64,000 nt of DNA, taken from assembly GCF_002201575.2 (NCBI RefSeq), contig NC_058403.1, forward strand, positions 9,775,936-9,839,935, written 5' to 3'. Each line of letters begins with the position of its first letter. The first letter of the stretch is position 1. The position numbers and the translations under genes are program-made. Positions 45,589 through 58,070 of this stretch are shown here, in pieces. Source of the DNA: Neomonachus schauinslandi. Lineage: Eukaryota; Chordata; Mammalia; Carnivora; Phocidae. Under the pieces are notes generated by a model that saw nothing but the letters and a program-made list of their open reading frames with translations, searched no databases and was not told the DNA's origin.

Positions 45589-46985
45589 ATATGACACGCC
45601 ATGAAAAAGATACTTAGAAAGAGGTTTTGAAATGATGTTTAGATAATAAATGTAATGTGAAAAAAAAAAACAAGAAAATAAAACAATAGTCCCAAGAAAG
45701 AAAGAGAGAGAGTGTGTGAAAACAATTAGTTTACAGTCACAGAGGTGGGATGGGTCCAAATTTGCATCCACTGAAATTCTTGGCTAGGGCCATCCTCAGA
45801 AGCCTGCTTCTTGAATTCAGATGCTGGAATGGAAGAGATGCCTGACATATAACATGAGTGAAAAATGAAATTTCATTTTTAGAAGCCTCTCAGATTTGGG
45901 AGGTCATGTATTGTTACAACATAACCTTGCAAAATCGCACTTATGCAATGATCTAACAAGAAAAATCTATTTCTGCAAGATTTTCTGTAAGTCTGGATTC
46001 TTCAAATGAAGATCATCATTTGCTCCATTTCTAAATACAGAAAAAAAAAATGGGGGGGGAGGGAAAAAAAAGTAAGCAATGAAAAGAAAGAAAATCCTTG
46101 AGATTTGTGACTTGAAAGGCACAAGATCAAAACGTAAGAAAACGTTTACGTAGGAAAACATAAAATTATAAGTTCCTAAATTCTCCTGCAAAGTGTTTCT
46201 TTATCCACATTTGAATACTCTTACATGCTCACTTCTATGTTTCTTTAGGGTCCAAAAAGTCTAATTTTCCTTTAGGCTTACATGACAAGTATTTTCTTTT
46301 AACACTTCAATAAAAAATTATAGAAATTTTCCATAGATATAAAAGGCTGACAAGCAAGACAAAATTTCCACCAAATATTGGAAGTCGGCCTCCCAGATGG
46401 AACAGAGTCGAGCAAGGAAAGCAGTTTTCTTTTACAAGGTTTGGAAGCCCCATAAAATTTCTCCATCTCTCAAAACAGTTTTTGACCAAGGGTAAAAACG
46501 GCCCTGCTCTAGAGGAAAAAAATGCTGCCCGTGACTTAGAGGAAGATTGAAATAAACTCCTTGAGTCTCACGCATCCTCCAATTCAACATCAAAGGTTTT
46601 TTATATTTGGGGGAAGATAAAGCCACATTCCCTTCAACTTGGTTTATCAAAGACAATGTTAGTATCTTCTAGAATACTTCATACAACTTTAGTTAAGATG
46701 TAAAACCTTAGTGGGAAATTGCTTTTAAAGATTTTCTCATTCACCAAAAGCCTGTCATTTTAATAATTGATTTGAATTGCTCAGATTATCACCTCTGATG
46801 GCTGAGAGCCCTAGGATTGAATAATGAATGTAGGCTTTCTCAAGAGTTTGCTCTCCCGTTTCTTTCTTAGCAAGATTCCCCATGAGCAGTGTTTCTCTTC
46901 ATGAAGTCCTTAGGAAGATAATACTGGGGGATTTGGTTGTACATTACATGCTGTTTATTACCTGCCACAACTGCAATGAAATGCT
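45589..46985. other. No gene; purine runs
   Basis: A10 run at about 45,660, and an A-run/G-run patch (aaaatgggggggagg) near 46,045. No gene seen. Confidence 0.4.
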
Positions 46986-46989
46986 TATT

Positions 46990-47235
46990 TTCCACTTTTT
47001 GTTTTTTTTTGCTTGTTTGTTTGTTATGTTCAGTTAGCCAACATAGTACATCGTTAGTGTTCAACAATTCATTAGTTGTGTATAACACCCAGTGCTCATC
47101 ACCACACATGCCCTCCTTAATACCCATCACCCAGTTACCCCATCCCCCCACCCCCTCCCTTCTGTAACCCTAAGTTTGTTTCCCGGAGTCCAGCATCTCT
47201 CATGGTCTGTCTCCCTCTCTGATTTCTTCCACTTC
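46990..47235 (-). mobile_element. Truncated L1 3' UTR copy
   Basis: 'gtgtataacacccagtgctc', 'tacccatcacccagttacccc' and 'ccctaagtttgtttcccgg' recur from the 3' end of the 9.25 kb L1 (about 9,338-9,700). It is a 5'-truncated insertion with an internal deletion relative to that copy. Confidence 0.88.
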
Positions 47236-48044
47236 TTAAGGAAGTCGCTTCATCTTGCAATGCTGCCTTATTACTGACATTAAAAGAGTTCATCTTTGTG
47301 TGTGGAAAAAATTAGTAGAATGGGTCCAAATTTGTTCTATTCCTAGAAGCAACTCTCCATACTCAACATAGAAAGCACCATTCTTGGAGACTCCGTGCGA
47401 TTTTTCACTGGAATGCCAGCCTGCTTGATGGTCTCCATAGATTCCAGCAGGAGCATCTGTTAGCTTTGTTTTTTTTTCTGGAAATGCTCTTCTTGGCCCC
47501 AGCAGATACATGCATCTGTAACCCTTATCTCTTTTATTTTATCCTCCAGTCAAAATTACAGGTATGAGAAGCAATTCATGATAGAAATGAAAATATTTCT
47601 TTAATAATCAGGGCTGGTGTTGTATAAATAATGCCTTCATTGGAAAGAGCATTTCTTCAGGGAGGCTCCGGAGTTCCTGGTATTCCATCTGTCTCTTGGT
47701 GATTACTACTAACCCACAATTTCGTTTGTCTCCATGCTCCCCAGGACCAGGGTATAGCCTCCTTGAACATCTCTCCTCTGCAAGGTTATTCCCAAGAAAT
47801 TTCTAGATACAATGGCCAATTCTCTCATCCTCCCACTCCAACACCCTCCTCCACTGCCTTCTGAGGGCCCAACAATGGTGACTTCCTATCCCAACAGGAA
47901 TTGTAATATTTTTCTCCTTTTCAGTTGTAAAGCCATCTAACAGGCCAAGCCAGCGGGTGAAGACTTTCTTATTCATCATCCTTTGTTTCCTTTGGTTCTC
48001 ATATTACCACCTGCGAGAGAGTTTGCATTTTTTAAAATATATGT
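47236..48044. other. No recognised feature
   Basis: Single-copy-looking. A T10 run near 47,467. Nothing called. Confidence 0.4.
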
Positions 48045-48155
48045 AATTCTTACAATGACTCTAAATGTTATCATTGTTATTGTTTTGAACAGATAAGGAA
48101 ACCGAGATTCACACAGTTTGAGCAGTTGTCCAAATGGGCAACCAGCAGGCAGAGA
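48045..48155 (-). mobile_element. MIR fragment, reverse
   Basis: 'attcttacaatgactctaaatg', 'gataaggaaaccgagattcac', 'caaatgggcaaccagcaggc'. Reverse MIR core. Confidence 0.7.
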
Positions 48156-49039
48156 AGAAGCCGTATTATTCCAAATCATTATTGTACATTGCTCCTTCCT
48201 CCAGATCCTTTCTGGATTAATTCTCTTACCCATGTCAATGTCTGCCTTTATATTATTTTGATCCCCATTAGATCTTCTGTTTCACAGAATCACATCTCTT
48301 CCCTCCCTTCAAAGGGTCTGTGATAAATCTCAATCTCATTCTTGCGTCCATACTTTTTCCTAACCAATGTTTACTAAACATCTACTTCACCCAAGCTACT
48401 GTCAACAATGTCGTCCTTTATTACCAAAGCCAAATGTTGACAACAGACTCGTCCTGTTGACAGTCATTCCAAAAATAGTCAAGATGTCAAACTGGCAGAG
48501 TCAAACTGTAGACTCTATACGGAAAGTAAAGAGCCGAAGGGCTCAGATTTGTAACAGGTTATTGTGGAGCTGAAAGCATGAGTCTCTGTCATTTTCTCCT
48601 CTTTATCTTGCGGGTTTCCCAGCAGCTGCCCATAGCCTGGGGATAGGTGACGCTGTTAGATCATCTGTGACCTGTATGACATCAGTGGTTTGGAGATGGG
48701 GGAGGGGGGAGGATAAAAGGTGGGTCTGCCAGAAGTAGGGGCTGAAGCAATCTTTAGCACTGCTGTGCTCTTTTAGAAATACCCTCCTCAAAATCATGCA
48801 CTTCTTGCAATCTTGCACCTCTCAGGCATCTTCCCACATAATCCCTGTGTATATCTCCCTTGGGACCAGTTTTTATGATGAGATTTAGTTGGGGGGAATT
48901 TTATGTTGGATTACCAGTATAGTATTCTATGGGGCATACTGGATTTCTAAAAGCAATATTTTGATAATTTGACTTGATGTCACTTGGGTTGAAATAGCCT
49001 CAACCTTATGGGGAATCTCGGGATTTCTCTTTTCAGGTT
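48156..49039. other. No gene; weak promoter-like pair of sites
   Basis: tgacatca (48,677-48,684) lies about 28 bases upstream of gataaaag (48,712-48,719). The only downstream ATG frame is about 30 codons. Not called as a promoter. Confidence 0.3.
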
Positions 49040-49540
49040 CTTCTAATTTTTTTCCAACATTTTTTTAAATGGAGTTTGCAATCATATAAAAAACTGGAAC
49101 GACTATAGAGAAAATCTCCGTAGGCACTGCCTATATCCTACAACCAATGGTTCACCACGTTTGCTTTGCTACGTATCTACTACTCATCTCTCGAGCCATC
49201 AGTCCGTATTATTTTTGATGCATTTTGAAGCAAGTTGCAGACATCAGTGCACTTTATCTGTAAGCATTACCACATGCATACCCTTAACTAAAGTTCAATA
49301 TTTGTTTATGTATTTTTTTAAGGAAAAAAAATTGCCTGCAGTGGAATGTGTAAATCTTACTGTCTCTTTCTAAAAGTTTCATCCAATGCAGACAGGTATA
49401 TAATGTAATCCTTATCAAGGTACAGAAAAAGACCAGCGCCCACATAGTTCTCTCGTGCCCCTTTCCCACTCAATCCCAGTCAAACTCAGAGGCAACCACA
49501 TGTTCCTTTTACTTTCCATTATACATGAAGTCCTGTTTTC
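49040..49540 (-). mobile_element. Possible ancient L1 3' non-coding region
   Basis: 'tttttgatgcattttgaagcaagttgcagac', 'gtaagcattaccacatgcata' and 'aaagtttcatccaatgcagac' resemble antisense old-L1 3' sequence. Tentative because of divergence. Confidence 0.4.
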
Positions 49541-50589
49541 CAAAAGGAAAGTAATTCAGGGTTTACATCCATACTACTGCTGGAATTTGGAGACAAGTCA
49601 TCTATTACTACCTAGAGTATAAAATTCTCACCAATAAGAACCTCACACTTGCTTCTGATCACAGCTAAATCCATTTGTCCTTTCCCTAACCAAGTGTTTT
49701 CTTCCACCATTGGCTGATGGGTCATCCATCTTTCTGTGATTTCCAAAGCTGCTTGAACAATTTCAAGGATGATAAGACTGGCATTTTGTGTTTTCCCTGT
49801 TTGGCTTTTACAGCTTCCGTTTTGCAGTTGAAGCTTCCTGTTTGACTTTGGACATGATCTTACTATTGGGTGCTGATTGTACACCATGCACAAGGATCAC
49901 TTGTAGCAGGCGGACACTGAAGATTTTTCTGGACTCATTCATGAGGCCTCTTGGCACCACGAGGCATTGCTCATTTGACACGGGGTACTGTAGAGTGATA
50001 GGGCACCTGCTAAGCTATACTGCACAATGTTCAATTCATGTACAGTCATTAGTCATGTGGCCCATACTTCTGACTAAGCTGATTTTGTGTGTGTGTCACA
50101 GGATGCCACTCAGGGGAGCGACCTTTTACAACATGAGCTGGTGCATTCCATCATAATCAGTGAGTTTTGTTGGATTTTCTGCTCTAGGAATCTGCCAAAG
50201 AAAATCTGTAGGAGAGAGAAAAGTCAATCCATAATTGAGTGCTCCCAGCTCAGTGGAGGAGAGAGTTGGCGAGAAGCCACAGCATGGGTTCAAGTTGTTG
50301 ACTCTGCGACGTCCGTGGGCAAAGGTATGAGAAAGGAGGGGGGTACTAATAACATCTCTCTGGCTTGCTTCAAAAGCAGTGGCAAGTATTCCCTCAGCAG
50401 ATACAGAGGAATTCTTTTAAAAATGAAAAGCCATAACACAAAGCAAGGTGCTCTCAGAATTCTCAGGCTCCTTTGGATTTCCATGTGGTGGTCCAGGGTT
50501 AATCCTATAGTTCTCTCCCAGGTAAAGGTAGGCTCTAGGTCCTCACTGGAGATACCAGAGCATAGATCAAGGGTAGCCTAATAGTAATA
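49541..50589. other. No recognised feature
   Basis: The forward open frame of 164 codons at 50,087-50,581 has no domain, signal or splice framing and is taken as chance. Confidence 0.4.
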
Positions 50590-51489
50590 ACAATAATGGC
50601 TAATATTTCTTGGTACTTACTATGACCGTTAGAGTCCTAGCAGGAGGCAGATGGCCCACCACCAAATTGTGGAAAATGGGGAGAATTTAATGAAACTACT
50701 TACAGATATGTACATTAGGGAAACTAATAGGGAATGGTGAAGTGCCCAGGGACTAGCGATGTCTAGGTCTGAAAGAGCAAGAGGAAGAGTGGTGTCATCC
50801 AGCCGGTTGAGAGCTGGAGCTGCCAAAGAGGGACCATCCAATAGGAGCCATGTCTGGAATTGGCATTGCCCCGTAGAGGGTGACTCTGGGAGACCACCTT
50901 TCCATGCTTGTCCTGGTGGGAACCCCACTGAGAACAGAGATTCTAGTGCTAGCTTCTTGGGGTTGCTGACAACTGGAGGAGCCTCAGGGCAGAAAGGCAC
51001 CTGAGGCTAGGGTGAGGGGGGTGGGGACCCTCCCTGCCTACATCTGCCCACACAGGCTCAGGAAGGACTCCCATATGCCCAAGGCTACAGCAGCCCATCA
51101 TTTTGGTGGCGGGGAGGCAAATCCTCCCATGTGGGCTCAAGCTGCTGCCTCTGGCCCAAGGCACTAGGGGTTTTCACACCTCTTTCTTCCAGTGCCCACA
51201 TACCTTCCACATGTTGTATACACGGGGCGGGGGGCTAAATCATTTCCTTCTTTTTTACTATACTGATTGGTTGCATATGCCCATTCTGTGGGGGTCTGTC
51301 CTATCTGAAGCATCTGACACACCCGGAGACCATCTGAGTGAGCAAGCTTGGAAAGCTTGAGACCTGGAAGACAGACATGGGCAGAACCACATGGGTTCGG
51401 GGAAGCTGGAATGCCTTCCTGCTCCCCGGGACAGAAACACCCTCAGTTGGCACCCCATTTTCATTGAGGGATGGGCAGTGAAATGAGTA
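50590..51489. other. Unnamed, repeat-like stretch
   Basis: Starts with 'aatggctaatatttcttggtacttac', a MIR-like reverse end. It continues with 'agtcctagcaggaggcagatgg' and 'gggagaatttaatgaaactac', which look like an old interspersed repeat I cannot name. Confidence 0.3.
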
Positions 51490-51700
51490 GGAGTCCGAAA
51501 GATGTGCTTTTCAATCTTGATATTATGTGATTCAGGGCAAGTTTCCTGTGCGCCCAAGCCTCACCTTCCTCATCTATAAAATGGAACTAATACCAGCACT
51601 TACCACAAAGGGTGGTTGTGAGGGCCAAATGAGATGATGAATTTAACATGCTTTGTGTATTGTGCTCTATACTACTTAGTGATCAATTGTTCCATAACTA
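51490..51700 (+). mobile_element. MIR
   Basis: 'gatgtgcttttcaatcttg', 'tgtgattcagggcaagtttcc', 'cttcctcatctataaaatgg', 'ggttgtgagggccaaatgag'. Confidence 0.85.
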
Positions 51701-52364
51701 ACAATATGCTTATCATTTTGTTCTACACACATGCTTAGTGATGTGGGCATATCCAGCAAAACACATTACTGAGCACTTAGGGAAGAAGAGAAGCCAGGAA
51801 AGTGGGGGGCTCATGAGCCAGTTGTCCATCTTGCCTGAGGCCCACCTGCACAATCTCCACCTGCTGTACTCCCAACCAGAGTACTTCACATGCTGGGGTG
51901 GAAAGAAGGCAACATCTGCTCTTTGGGGCATGTCAAGTTCCTCCACCATGCAGACAACCCCATCCTGACTTAATTTAGGGAATATCTTTACTGTGGCCTC
52001 CAGGATCTCTCAACGCTTTATGGAGCAGATTTCTCACGCCATTGCTCTCAAGCCTCTTTTAACTCCAAGCCAGAGTTTTATTTCTTCCTCTGGACATGCC
52101 AGCAGAGCTATGTGATGCGGAAGGAAGCATCTAGTGAAGTGAGCCACGAATGGTATAAAGGGAGTATCTGCTGGTTTACTTCTGTGATACAGTTGGCCCC
52201 AAAGCCAGTGTTACTAGAACACAGGGCACAATACTCACCTCATACTTAATTATACTATTGGCATCACTGTTGCCTATGTAGCATTTTGTTATTAAAAGTG
52301 TTACTGACATTTCTAATTCATAAGAAAGCTTATACATAGAAAAAAAGATAGGTATCTTTATTTG
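51701..52364. other. No recognised feature
   Basis: Nothing called. Confidence 0.4.
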
Positions 52365-52440
52365 CTTTTGATGGGTGAGGAAACTGATGCTCATGCAGTT
52401 TCAATGACATTGCATCAAGAAAATGAGGCTTTGAACACAG
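52365..52440 (-). mobile_element. MIR fragment, reverse
   Basis: 'gatgggtgaggaaactgatgctcatg' and 'gaggctttgaacacag' are reverse MIR core pieces. Confidence 0.55.
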
Positions 52441-52610
52441 CATTCACTTGCCTACTCACTATATGATTTTAACAAGTTCATTATCTTATCTAAACTTCAT
52501 CTGTTGACCTGGAGATGACAACATATACTTCTCAAGGTCATTACAAAGAAGAAATTAGGTTGCATACACAAACCACAGTGCTTGGTACACAGTGGATGAT
52601 CTTACATAAA
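52440..52610 (+). mobile_element. MIR fragment, forward
   Basis: 'ctcactatatgattttaac', 'aacttcatctgttgacctgg', 'ggtcattacaaagaagaaatt' and 'cagtgcttggtacacagtg'. Abuts the reverse fragment just upstream. Confidence 0.7.
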
Positions 52611-52647
52611 ACAGTGAGTAGTGACATTCACAATCCCAGGACCTGGA

Positions 52648-52871
52648 CAGGGATTGACAAATTTTTTTCTGAAAGCGTGGTAGGAAGTATTTTCAACCTA
52701 TAGCCATAAAGACTCAGTCACAACTATTTAACTCTGCTGTTATATCTCATAAGCAGCCATAGTCACTGTTAAATGAATGACCGTGACTGTGTTTCAATAA
52801 AACTTTATTTATAAAAAAAAAAAAGACAGCAGACCTGATTTGGTCCATAGCCCAGAGTCCGATGACCCCTG
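52648..52871 (+). mobile_element. hAT-type MITE, nearly complete
   Basis: 224 bases from 'cagggattgacaaa' to 'gatgacccctg', with imperfect terminal inverted repeats. Internal 'caataaaactttatttataa' and 'tgatttggtccatagccc' are the hallmark parts. Same family as 44,555, opposite strand. Confidence 0.85.
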
Positions 52872-53197
52872 CCTTGGATAAAAAGCTGTGTATAATATTA
52901 TAAATGACAACGTCTAGAAGATAAACCCCCTATTCATCCTTTAACATTCTAGTTTCAACCCTCCCTCATCTGTGGGAACTGTTCCTCCCCAACAGTGCTG
53001 GGCAGACTTAAGGATCTGCCTTCCTACTGTGAAGAGAATGCAAGGGCCATTTCCCAGGGGTCTGTGCGGTCCTAGAAGCCAGCGGCTGTCTCTTCATCTT
53101 TCTCAAATTGTTAAAAAGTGAACAACAGTGCTTGTTATCTTCTAAGATTTAAAAAATACTGAAGGGTTTAAACTGAAGTGGGGGGATTTGAGACTAA

Positions 53198-53388
53198 TCA
53201 GTTCTTAACCGTGGGTGATTTTTCCCTCGGGAGACATTTGACCACTATTGGAGACCTTTTGGGGTGTCATGACTGGAGGAGGGTGCTATTGGCAATCACT
53301 GGGTAGAGACGAGATTTGCTGCTAAATATTCTCCAATGTACAAGAAAGAATGATCTGGCCTCAATGTCAGTAGTGCTGAGGTAGAGAC
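53198..53388 (-). mobile_element. MER5A-type hAT MITE
   Basis: 'cagttcttaaccgtgggtga', 'ctcgggagacatttgaccac', 'gggtgtcatgactggaggag', 'gctgctaaatattctccaat', 'tcagtagtgctgaggtagag' follow MER5A end to end. Length close to the usual 190 bases. Confidence 0.88.
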
Positions 53389-54212
53389 ACACTGAACTAG
53401 CAAAAATGAAGCATTTTGTAAGCTATTAGTGTAAATCATGTACACCCCACTTTACAGTTTATACAATGCTACCTCCCCCTTCCTCCAAACCATGGGGAGA
53501 ACCAAATGAGATTATGTATGTAAAGGAAGTCTGCATAAATCATTAAGCTTATGCAAAAGCAAAATCTTTTCTGTCAGTCCACCAATCCTGAAGTGCCAAC
53601 ACCAGATAGGTTAATTCTGGAACATTCTTCAGTTTATCCCGCCCAAATCTCCCCCTTCATTTTAAGCCCTTTTCCCATCATTCTCTTCTCAGCAGGAATA
53701 GGAGTGCCTTTGGCCACCTTTCAAATGCGGGGGAACTGGGAAGCCACACCTCAGTCTGCTTTTCTGTAGGCCAAATTATCAAATTCCTTTTAGCCTTTTC
53801 TCTGGGTCCTATTTTTGAAGCCTTCAATTATTTTAGTTTTTACAAAGATCCTCCTGTGGATTTTCTCCTAGTTTGTCACATACCTCCTGCAGTAGTCAGT
53901 CTTAACCTAAAAGGGCTTCCAATTAATCTTCCCCATGGACAGAATTACTCCACGGTTTTTGTAAGCCACACTGGCTTTCATCTTAACACTCACATATGCA
54001 TATAACTTTGGTGATAGTCTGTCTTCCTGCGTGAAAGATTTTGGCCCACTTTTCTCTTTAATGTGAGTGACTGAAGTGGGAAGTTGCAGTCACTGTTGTT
54101 TTGGGGGAGCTGATCTAAAATATCTAGGTAGGCAAGGGCACATTTCCTTGTTAGGTGTTGCCCACTTAGACACGTGGAGTGGGACATTGGGATGCTTTCT
54201 CTCATTTGCTCA
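53389..54212. other. No gene; perhaps a weak MIR piece
   Basis: 'ggagaaccaaatgagattatgt' at about 53,496 hints at a MIR 3' piece; not called. Confidence 0.35.
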
Positions 54213-54610
54213 TGTTATGGGTTGAATTATGTTGCCCTAAAAAAGATATGTGGAAGGCTTGACTCCCACTCCCTCAAAAATGTGACCTTATTTGGAGATA
54301 AGTCTATACAGAGGTAATCAAGTGAAAATGAGGTCATTAGGGTGGGCCCCGTCCATTATGACTGGCATTCTTATAAAAAGGGGAAATCTGGACACAGACA
54401 GACAAACATAGAGGAAAGATGATGTGAAGATGCAGAGGGAGAAGATAAGCCAAGGCACAAGTGGAGAGACCTGGAACAGATCTTTCCTTAGAGCCTTCAG
54501 AGGGAGTGTGGCCCTACTGACCCCTGGATTTTGGACTTTTGGCCTCCAGAACTCTGAAAGAATTTATTATTTCCTTTTGGTACTTTGTTACGACAGCCCT
54601 AAGAAACTAG
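54213..54610 (+). mobile_element. MLT1A-like solo LTR (ERVL-MaLR)
   Basis: From tgttatgggttgaattatgt through 'gtgaccttatttggagataag', 'atcaagtgaaaatgaggtcat', 'cttataaaaaggggaaatctgg' to 'ggtactttgttacgacagccc'. Full LTR length with no internal retroviral sequence on either side, so a solo LTR. Confidence 0.9.
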
Positions 54611-54612
54611 CT

Positions 54613-55419
54613 GCCATAGTTCCTGCCACTGATGCCTTAGCTGGAGCTCATGATCATCTCTGAACATTTCTGCCAAAGACTGCTCACCACTATTCCTCTG
54701 TGTATCTGACATCATCAGTGTTCCACCCATTTCCCCTCAGCCTATCCCAGGGGCTACTTGCAGCCATGATGATGGCTTCCCACATCTCCTGGCTAATATT
54801 CTATGACTATGGGCACACATACCCATATACAGAATAGGCTAGAAGTGCCAAAAAGTTTCCAGAGTGACTCTCAGTCAATGACAAGCAGCAGTTGTGAATA
54901 AACAGCTCTGTGGGGCTAGTCTTTACCCTGTTAGTATCACTTGGAGTCTGGTTCAACACAACTTTCCAGAAGATCTCCAGCAGACAGAGCCCATTTTCCA
55001 AGTAACAGAACCTACTAATTCAGGAACCTCTTTATAGTTGCCCATCTTTTACTTTCTTATTTCCCCATTCTTCCCGGTGCAAATAAAATACCTGGCCCAA
55101 TCCTTGCCTGGGAAACTACTTTGGAAGAACTGCACCTAAGTCTCCCCACAACAGGAATATGGATGAAGAGCTGGGATCTGAGAGCCAGCACCATCTTTTT
55201 GACTAAAACTCAAAGGAAAGTGAGCAGAATTCCATACAAGGTGTCCCACAAAAGACAGCCACATATCAACCAGGGGCAAAGTCAGAGGTCAAAGCCAAAA
55301 CCTGAACCGACACTTGATAAGATTCAGAGGCCCCACCCAGAGTCACATCTGAGAATAAATAGTTTGGGATTTCTGCCATCCAGCCACGTGGTCATTCTTA
55401 ATGTTCATTTATGCACCAC
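54613..55419. other. No recognised feature
   Basis: Nothing called; short frames only. Confidence 0.4.
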
Positions 55420-55640
55420 CCATATGCCAGACACCGGGCTATGAGCTGGAGGTAAAGGAGGAGATAAGACACATCCCCCTGAACTCAAGGAACTCACCTT
55501 CTTGGCAGGAAGAGACCAAGGTGCAAAAAAATGTGATTGAAGTGCCATGTGAAAAAGGCTGATTGGAACTCTGGGAAACCCAGGATGGAAGCTAGAGGGT
55601 CATGTTCTAAAGGGCCTTGTACACTGCGTTAAAGAATTTG
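55420..55640 (+). mobile_element. Unassigned ancient repeat, copy D
   Basis: 'ccatatgccagacaccgggc', 'ctggaggtaaaggaggagat', 'ctcaaggaactcaccttctt', 'agggccttgtacactgcg'. Same phrase order as copies A, B and E, but only the first part. Confidence 0.45.
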
Positions 55641-56209
55641 TAAGTAATAAGCAGGGCTGGGTTCATGAACCTGTGACCTGGGCAGTCAAACAAGGTCTTA
55701 TGCTTAGAAGGGACCTACATGTGGGTTAATGTTCTCTTACCGCTATCTTCAGTCTTAATAATTTTTAAACAAGGAGCCTTGATTTTGCACTGGGCCCCCA
55801 AAATTATGTATCCAGGCCTGACAATAAGGAACCAGGAAATGAATATCTTGAAGAATGGTTTTAAGCCAGACCTAAGGTGTACTGAGTTAGAGATTTCTAT
55901 GGGAAGGTAGAGTGCTGTTGAGGCAGGGTTAAGAACCAATGGTGGTTGCTACATTTGACTACAATTGGAAACTCTACTTCCAATTATATTGGGTATGGAG
56001 GCACTCAGGCTTTTAATGTTTGCTTCATTCATTCATTCATGACATATTCATGACTTGTTCCAAATGCTTCGATATAGTAAGACACACTGCACAAAAATAT
56101 TTTTATAAAGTGGAATCCACGTGTGAGTCATGTCCACTTGGCCTGACAATCAAGGGAATTTAGTCAATGTTTTCTATACCTACCATAAATTAGAGAGCTT
56201 TTTTTACCC
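55641..56209. other. No gene; short (ATTC)n
   Basis: Four ATTC units at about 56,024-56,040. Nothing else named. Confidence 0.4.
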
Positions 56210-56400
56210 TCGAGTATAATTCTTTCAACGTCTTCCAACAGAAGATAAATCTGAAGCTCAAAAAGGCTTCGATTTTTCCAGGATAAATCCAGATTTACTC
56301 AAGGTCACCTCCATGGTAGAAGTGGTGCACCAAGACACGCATTCAGGTTTTTCTCTCCCAGGGCCCTGTTCACCCGTCCACTACTGCCTCCCTAACTCAC
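56210..56400 (-). mobile_element. Possible MIR, reverse
   Basis: 'cagaagataaatctgaagctc', 'tactcaaggtcacctccatgg', 'gcattcaggtttttctctccc'. Reverse MIR order, diverged. Confidence 0.5.
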
Positions 56401-57079
56401 CGTGCACTATAAGGACTCCTGTAAAGCTGTCTCCAGATGTAAGGGCTTCTTAAAGTGGTCACTGTTTCTTACAGATTTATAGGACGATATTTTATACCAG
56501 TTTTTCTTTTTTAATCTCCTTCCTGATTGTCCTTTAGATTTGCCAAGTATTTCTGAATCTCTGTGAAGCTCTGTGTTTCTCATAGCACATGTGTAGTTGC
56601 AGGTATGAACTCATTCCGTATTTACCATGATGCCAGGTCTTATAACAGGGAACGCTGCTGAGGGTTGCCCAAGCAGTGTCCTTGTATGCCTATGGTGTCC
56701 TACAGAACCCCGGTTCTCTGACATTCACACACACACCCGTGCACGCACGCATGCACACATGGCCATGGTCTCAGAGGAGGCTGACCCACGTCCAGCTCTC
56801 AGGAGCCTGATTCGCCTAAGGATAACCCCTTCCTCCTACCATGATTGGTTTAAGAATGGGCATGTGACCAGATTCTGGCCAATGAAACATGAGGGGAAAT
56901 TCAGGGGGCAGGATCCCTTCAGAGAAAAGATTTTCCCTCTCTTAAGAAAAAGTCACTAAAAGTTTCAGACTTCACCTGATGTCTATACATAGCCTTTACC
57001 CGTACAACTTCCAACCACTTCAGTAAACCTGGGTAAATCACTGGAATTTTTTTCATATACATTACCTCATGTTTGTTTG
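56401..57079. other. No gene; small CA-rich tract
   Basis: (CA)n/(GCAC)n mixture at 56,726-56,760. Nothing else named. Confidence 0.5.
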
Positions 57080-57674
57080 AACTGAGGTGAAATTCACCAA
57101 CGTAACACCACTTTAGAAGTGAACATTTCAGTGGCATTTAGCACATTCTCCACGTGTGTATCTAACATTTCTAACTTCAAAACACTTTCATCACCTCCCC
57201 GCAAGCACTTCCCTCCATTTCTTCTCTTCTCAACCTGTGGCAACCACTAACCTGCTTTCTGTTTCTGTGGATTGACCTATTCTGGATATTTATATAAATG
57301 GAATTATACTATGTGTGACCTTTTGTGTTTGGCTTCTTTCACTTAATGTTTTTGAGGTACATCCATGTTGTAGCATGTATCAGTACTTTATTCCTTTTTC
57401 TTTTTTTTTTGGCTAGATAATATTCCATTGTCTCCACCACAATCTGTTTATCCATCCTTCAGTTGCCGAATATTTGAGTTCTTTCCACCTTTTGGCTATT
57501 GTGAATAATGCTGCAATGAACATGCATTTACATGTATTTGTTTGAGTACCTGTTTTTAATTCTTTTGATATATATGTAGGAGTGGAATTGCTGAATCACG
57601 TGGTAATTTTAACTTTTTGAGGGACTGCCAAATTGTTTTTCACCGTGGCTATACCATTTTACATTCCCACGAGC
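57080..57674 (-). mobile_element. Ancient L1 (L1M-type) 3' part, antisense
   Basis: 'gaaattcaccaacgtaacacc', 'ggcaaccactaacctgctttc', 'ataatattccattgtctcc', 'tttggctattgtgaataatgc', 'ggagtggaattgctgaatcacg', 'gactgccaaattgtttttc'. This parallels the reverse-strand L1 at 9,830-10,140 but is far more diverged and stops in ORF2. Confidence 0.9.
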
Positions 57675-57845
57675 ATAGCACATACACTATCTCATTTTGC
57701 GCATGATACCAACCTGATGAGGTCAGGTTATTTTATAAAGGAGGATCCTGAGATTCAAATCTAAAATCATTTGCCCATCTCAGTTTGTCATTTGATTCCA
57801 TGTCTTTGATGGAGAGTCCCATTCCTTTTTATTGCATAAACATCT
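57675..57845 (-). mobile_element. MIR fragment, reverse
   Basis: 'actatctcattttgcgcatg', 'gaggatcctgagattcaaatc', 'tcatttgcccatctcag'. Abuts the old L1. Confidence 0.55.
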
Positions 57846-57989
57846 CAGCTCTTTAGCCTCCTCCTTTGGAGAGAAAACCCACAGATCTATGATATCTATA
57901 CTTGTCCAGATACTGATTAATAATTATGAAAAAATCCCAGCTCAGAGGCCCAGGTGCTTAATACTATGTTAACATAAATATGAATGTTT

Positions 57990-58070
57990 ACTTTGCAAAT
58001 CCAGCGTCTAGAATAATACCCAGTCCATCGTAAATGTTCAAAAATATTTGTTGAGTGAATGAGTCTTATG
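57990..58070 (+). mobile_element. L2 3' end fragment
   Basis: 'gcgtctagaataatacccagtcc' and 'aaatatttgttgagtgaatgag'. Confidence 0.7.

Noticed and set aside
50087..50581. 164-codon forward open frame
   Set aside because: No recognisable domain, signal or transmembrane segment, and no splice framing; length is compatible with chance in 64 kb of six-frame sequence.
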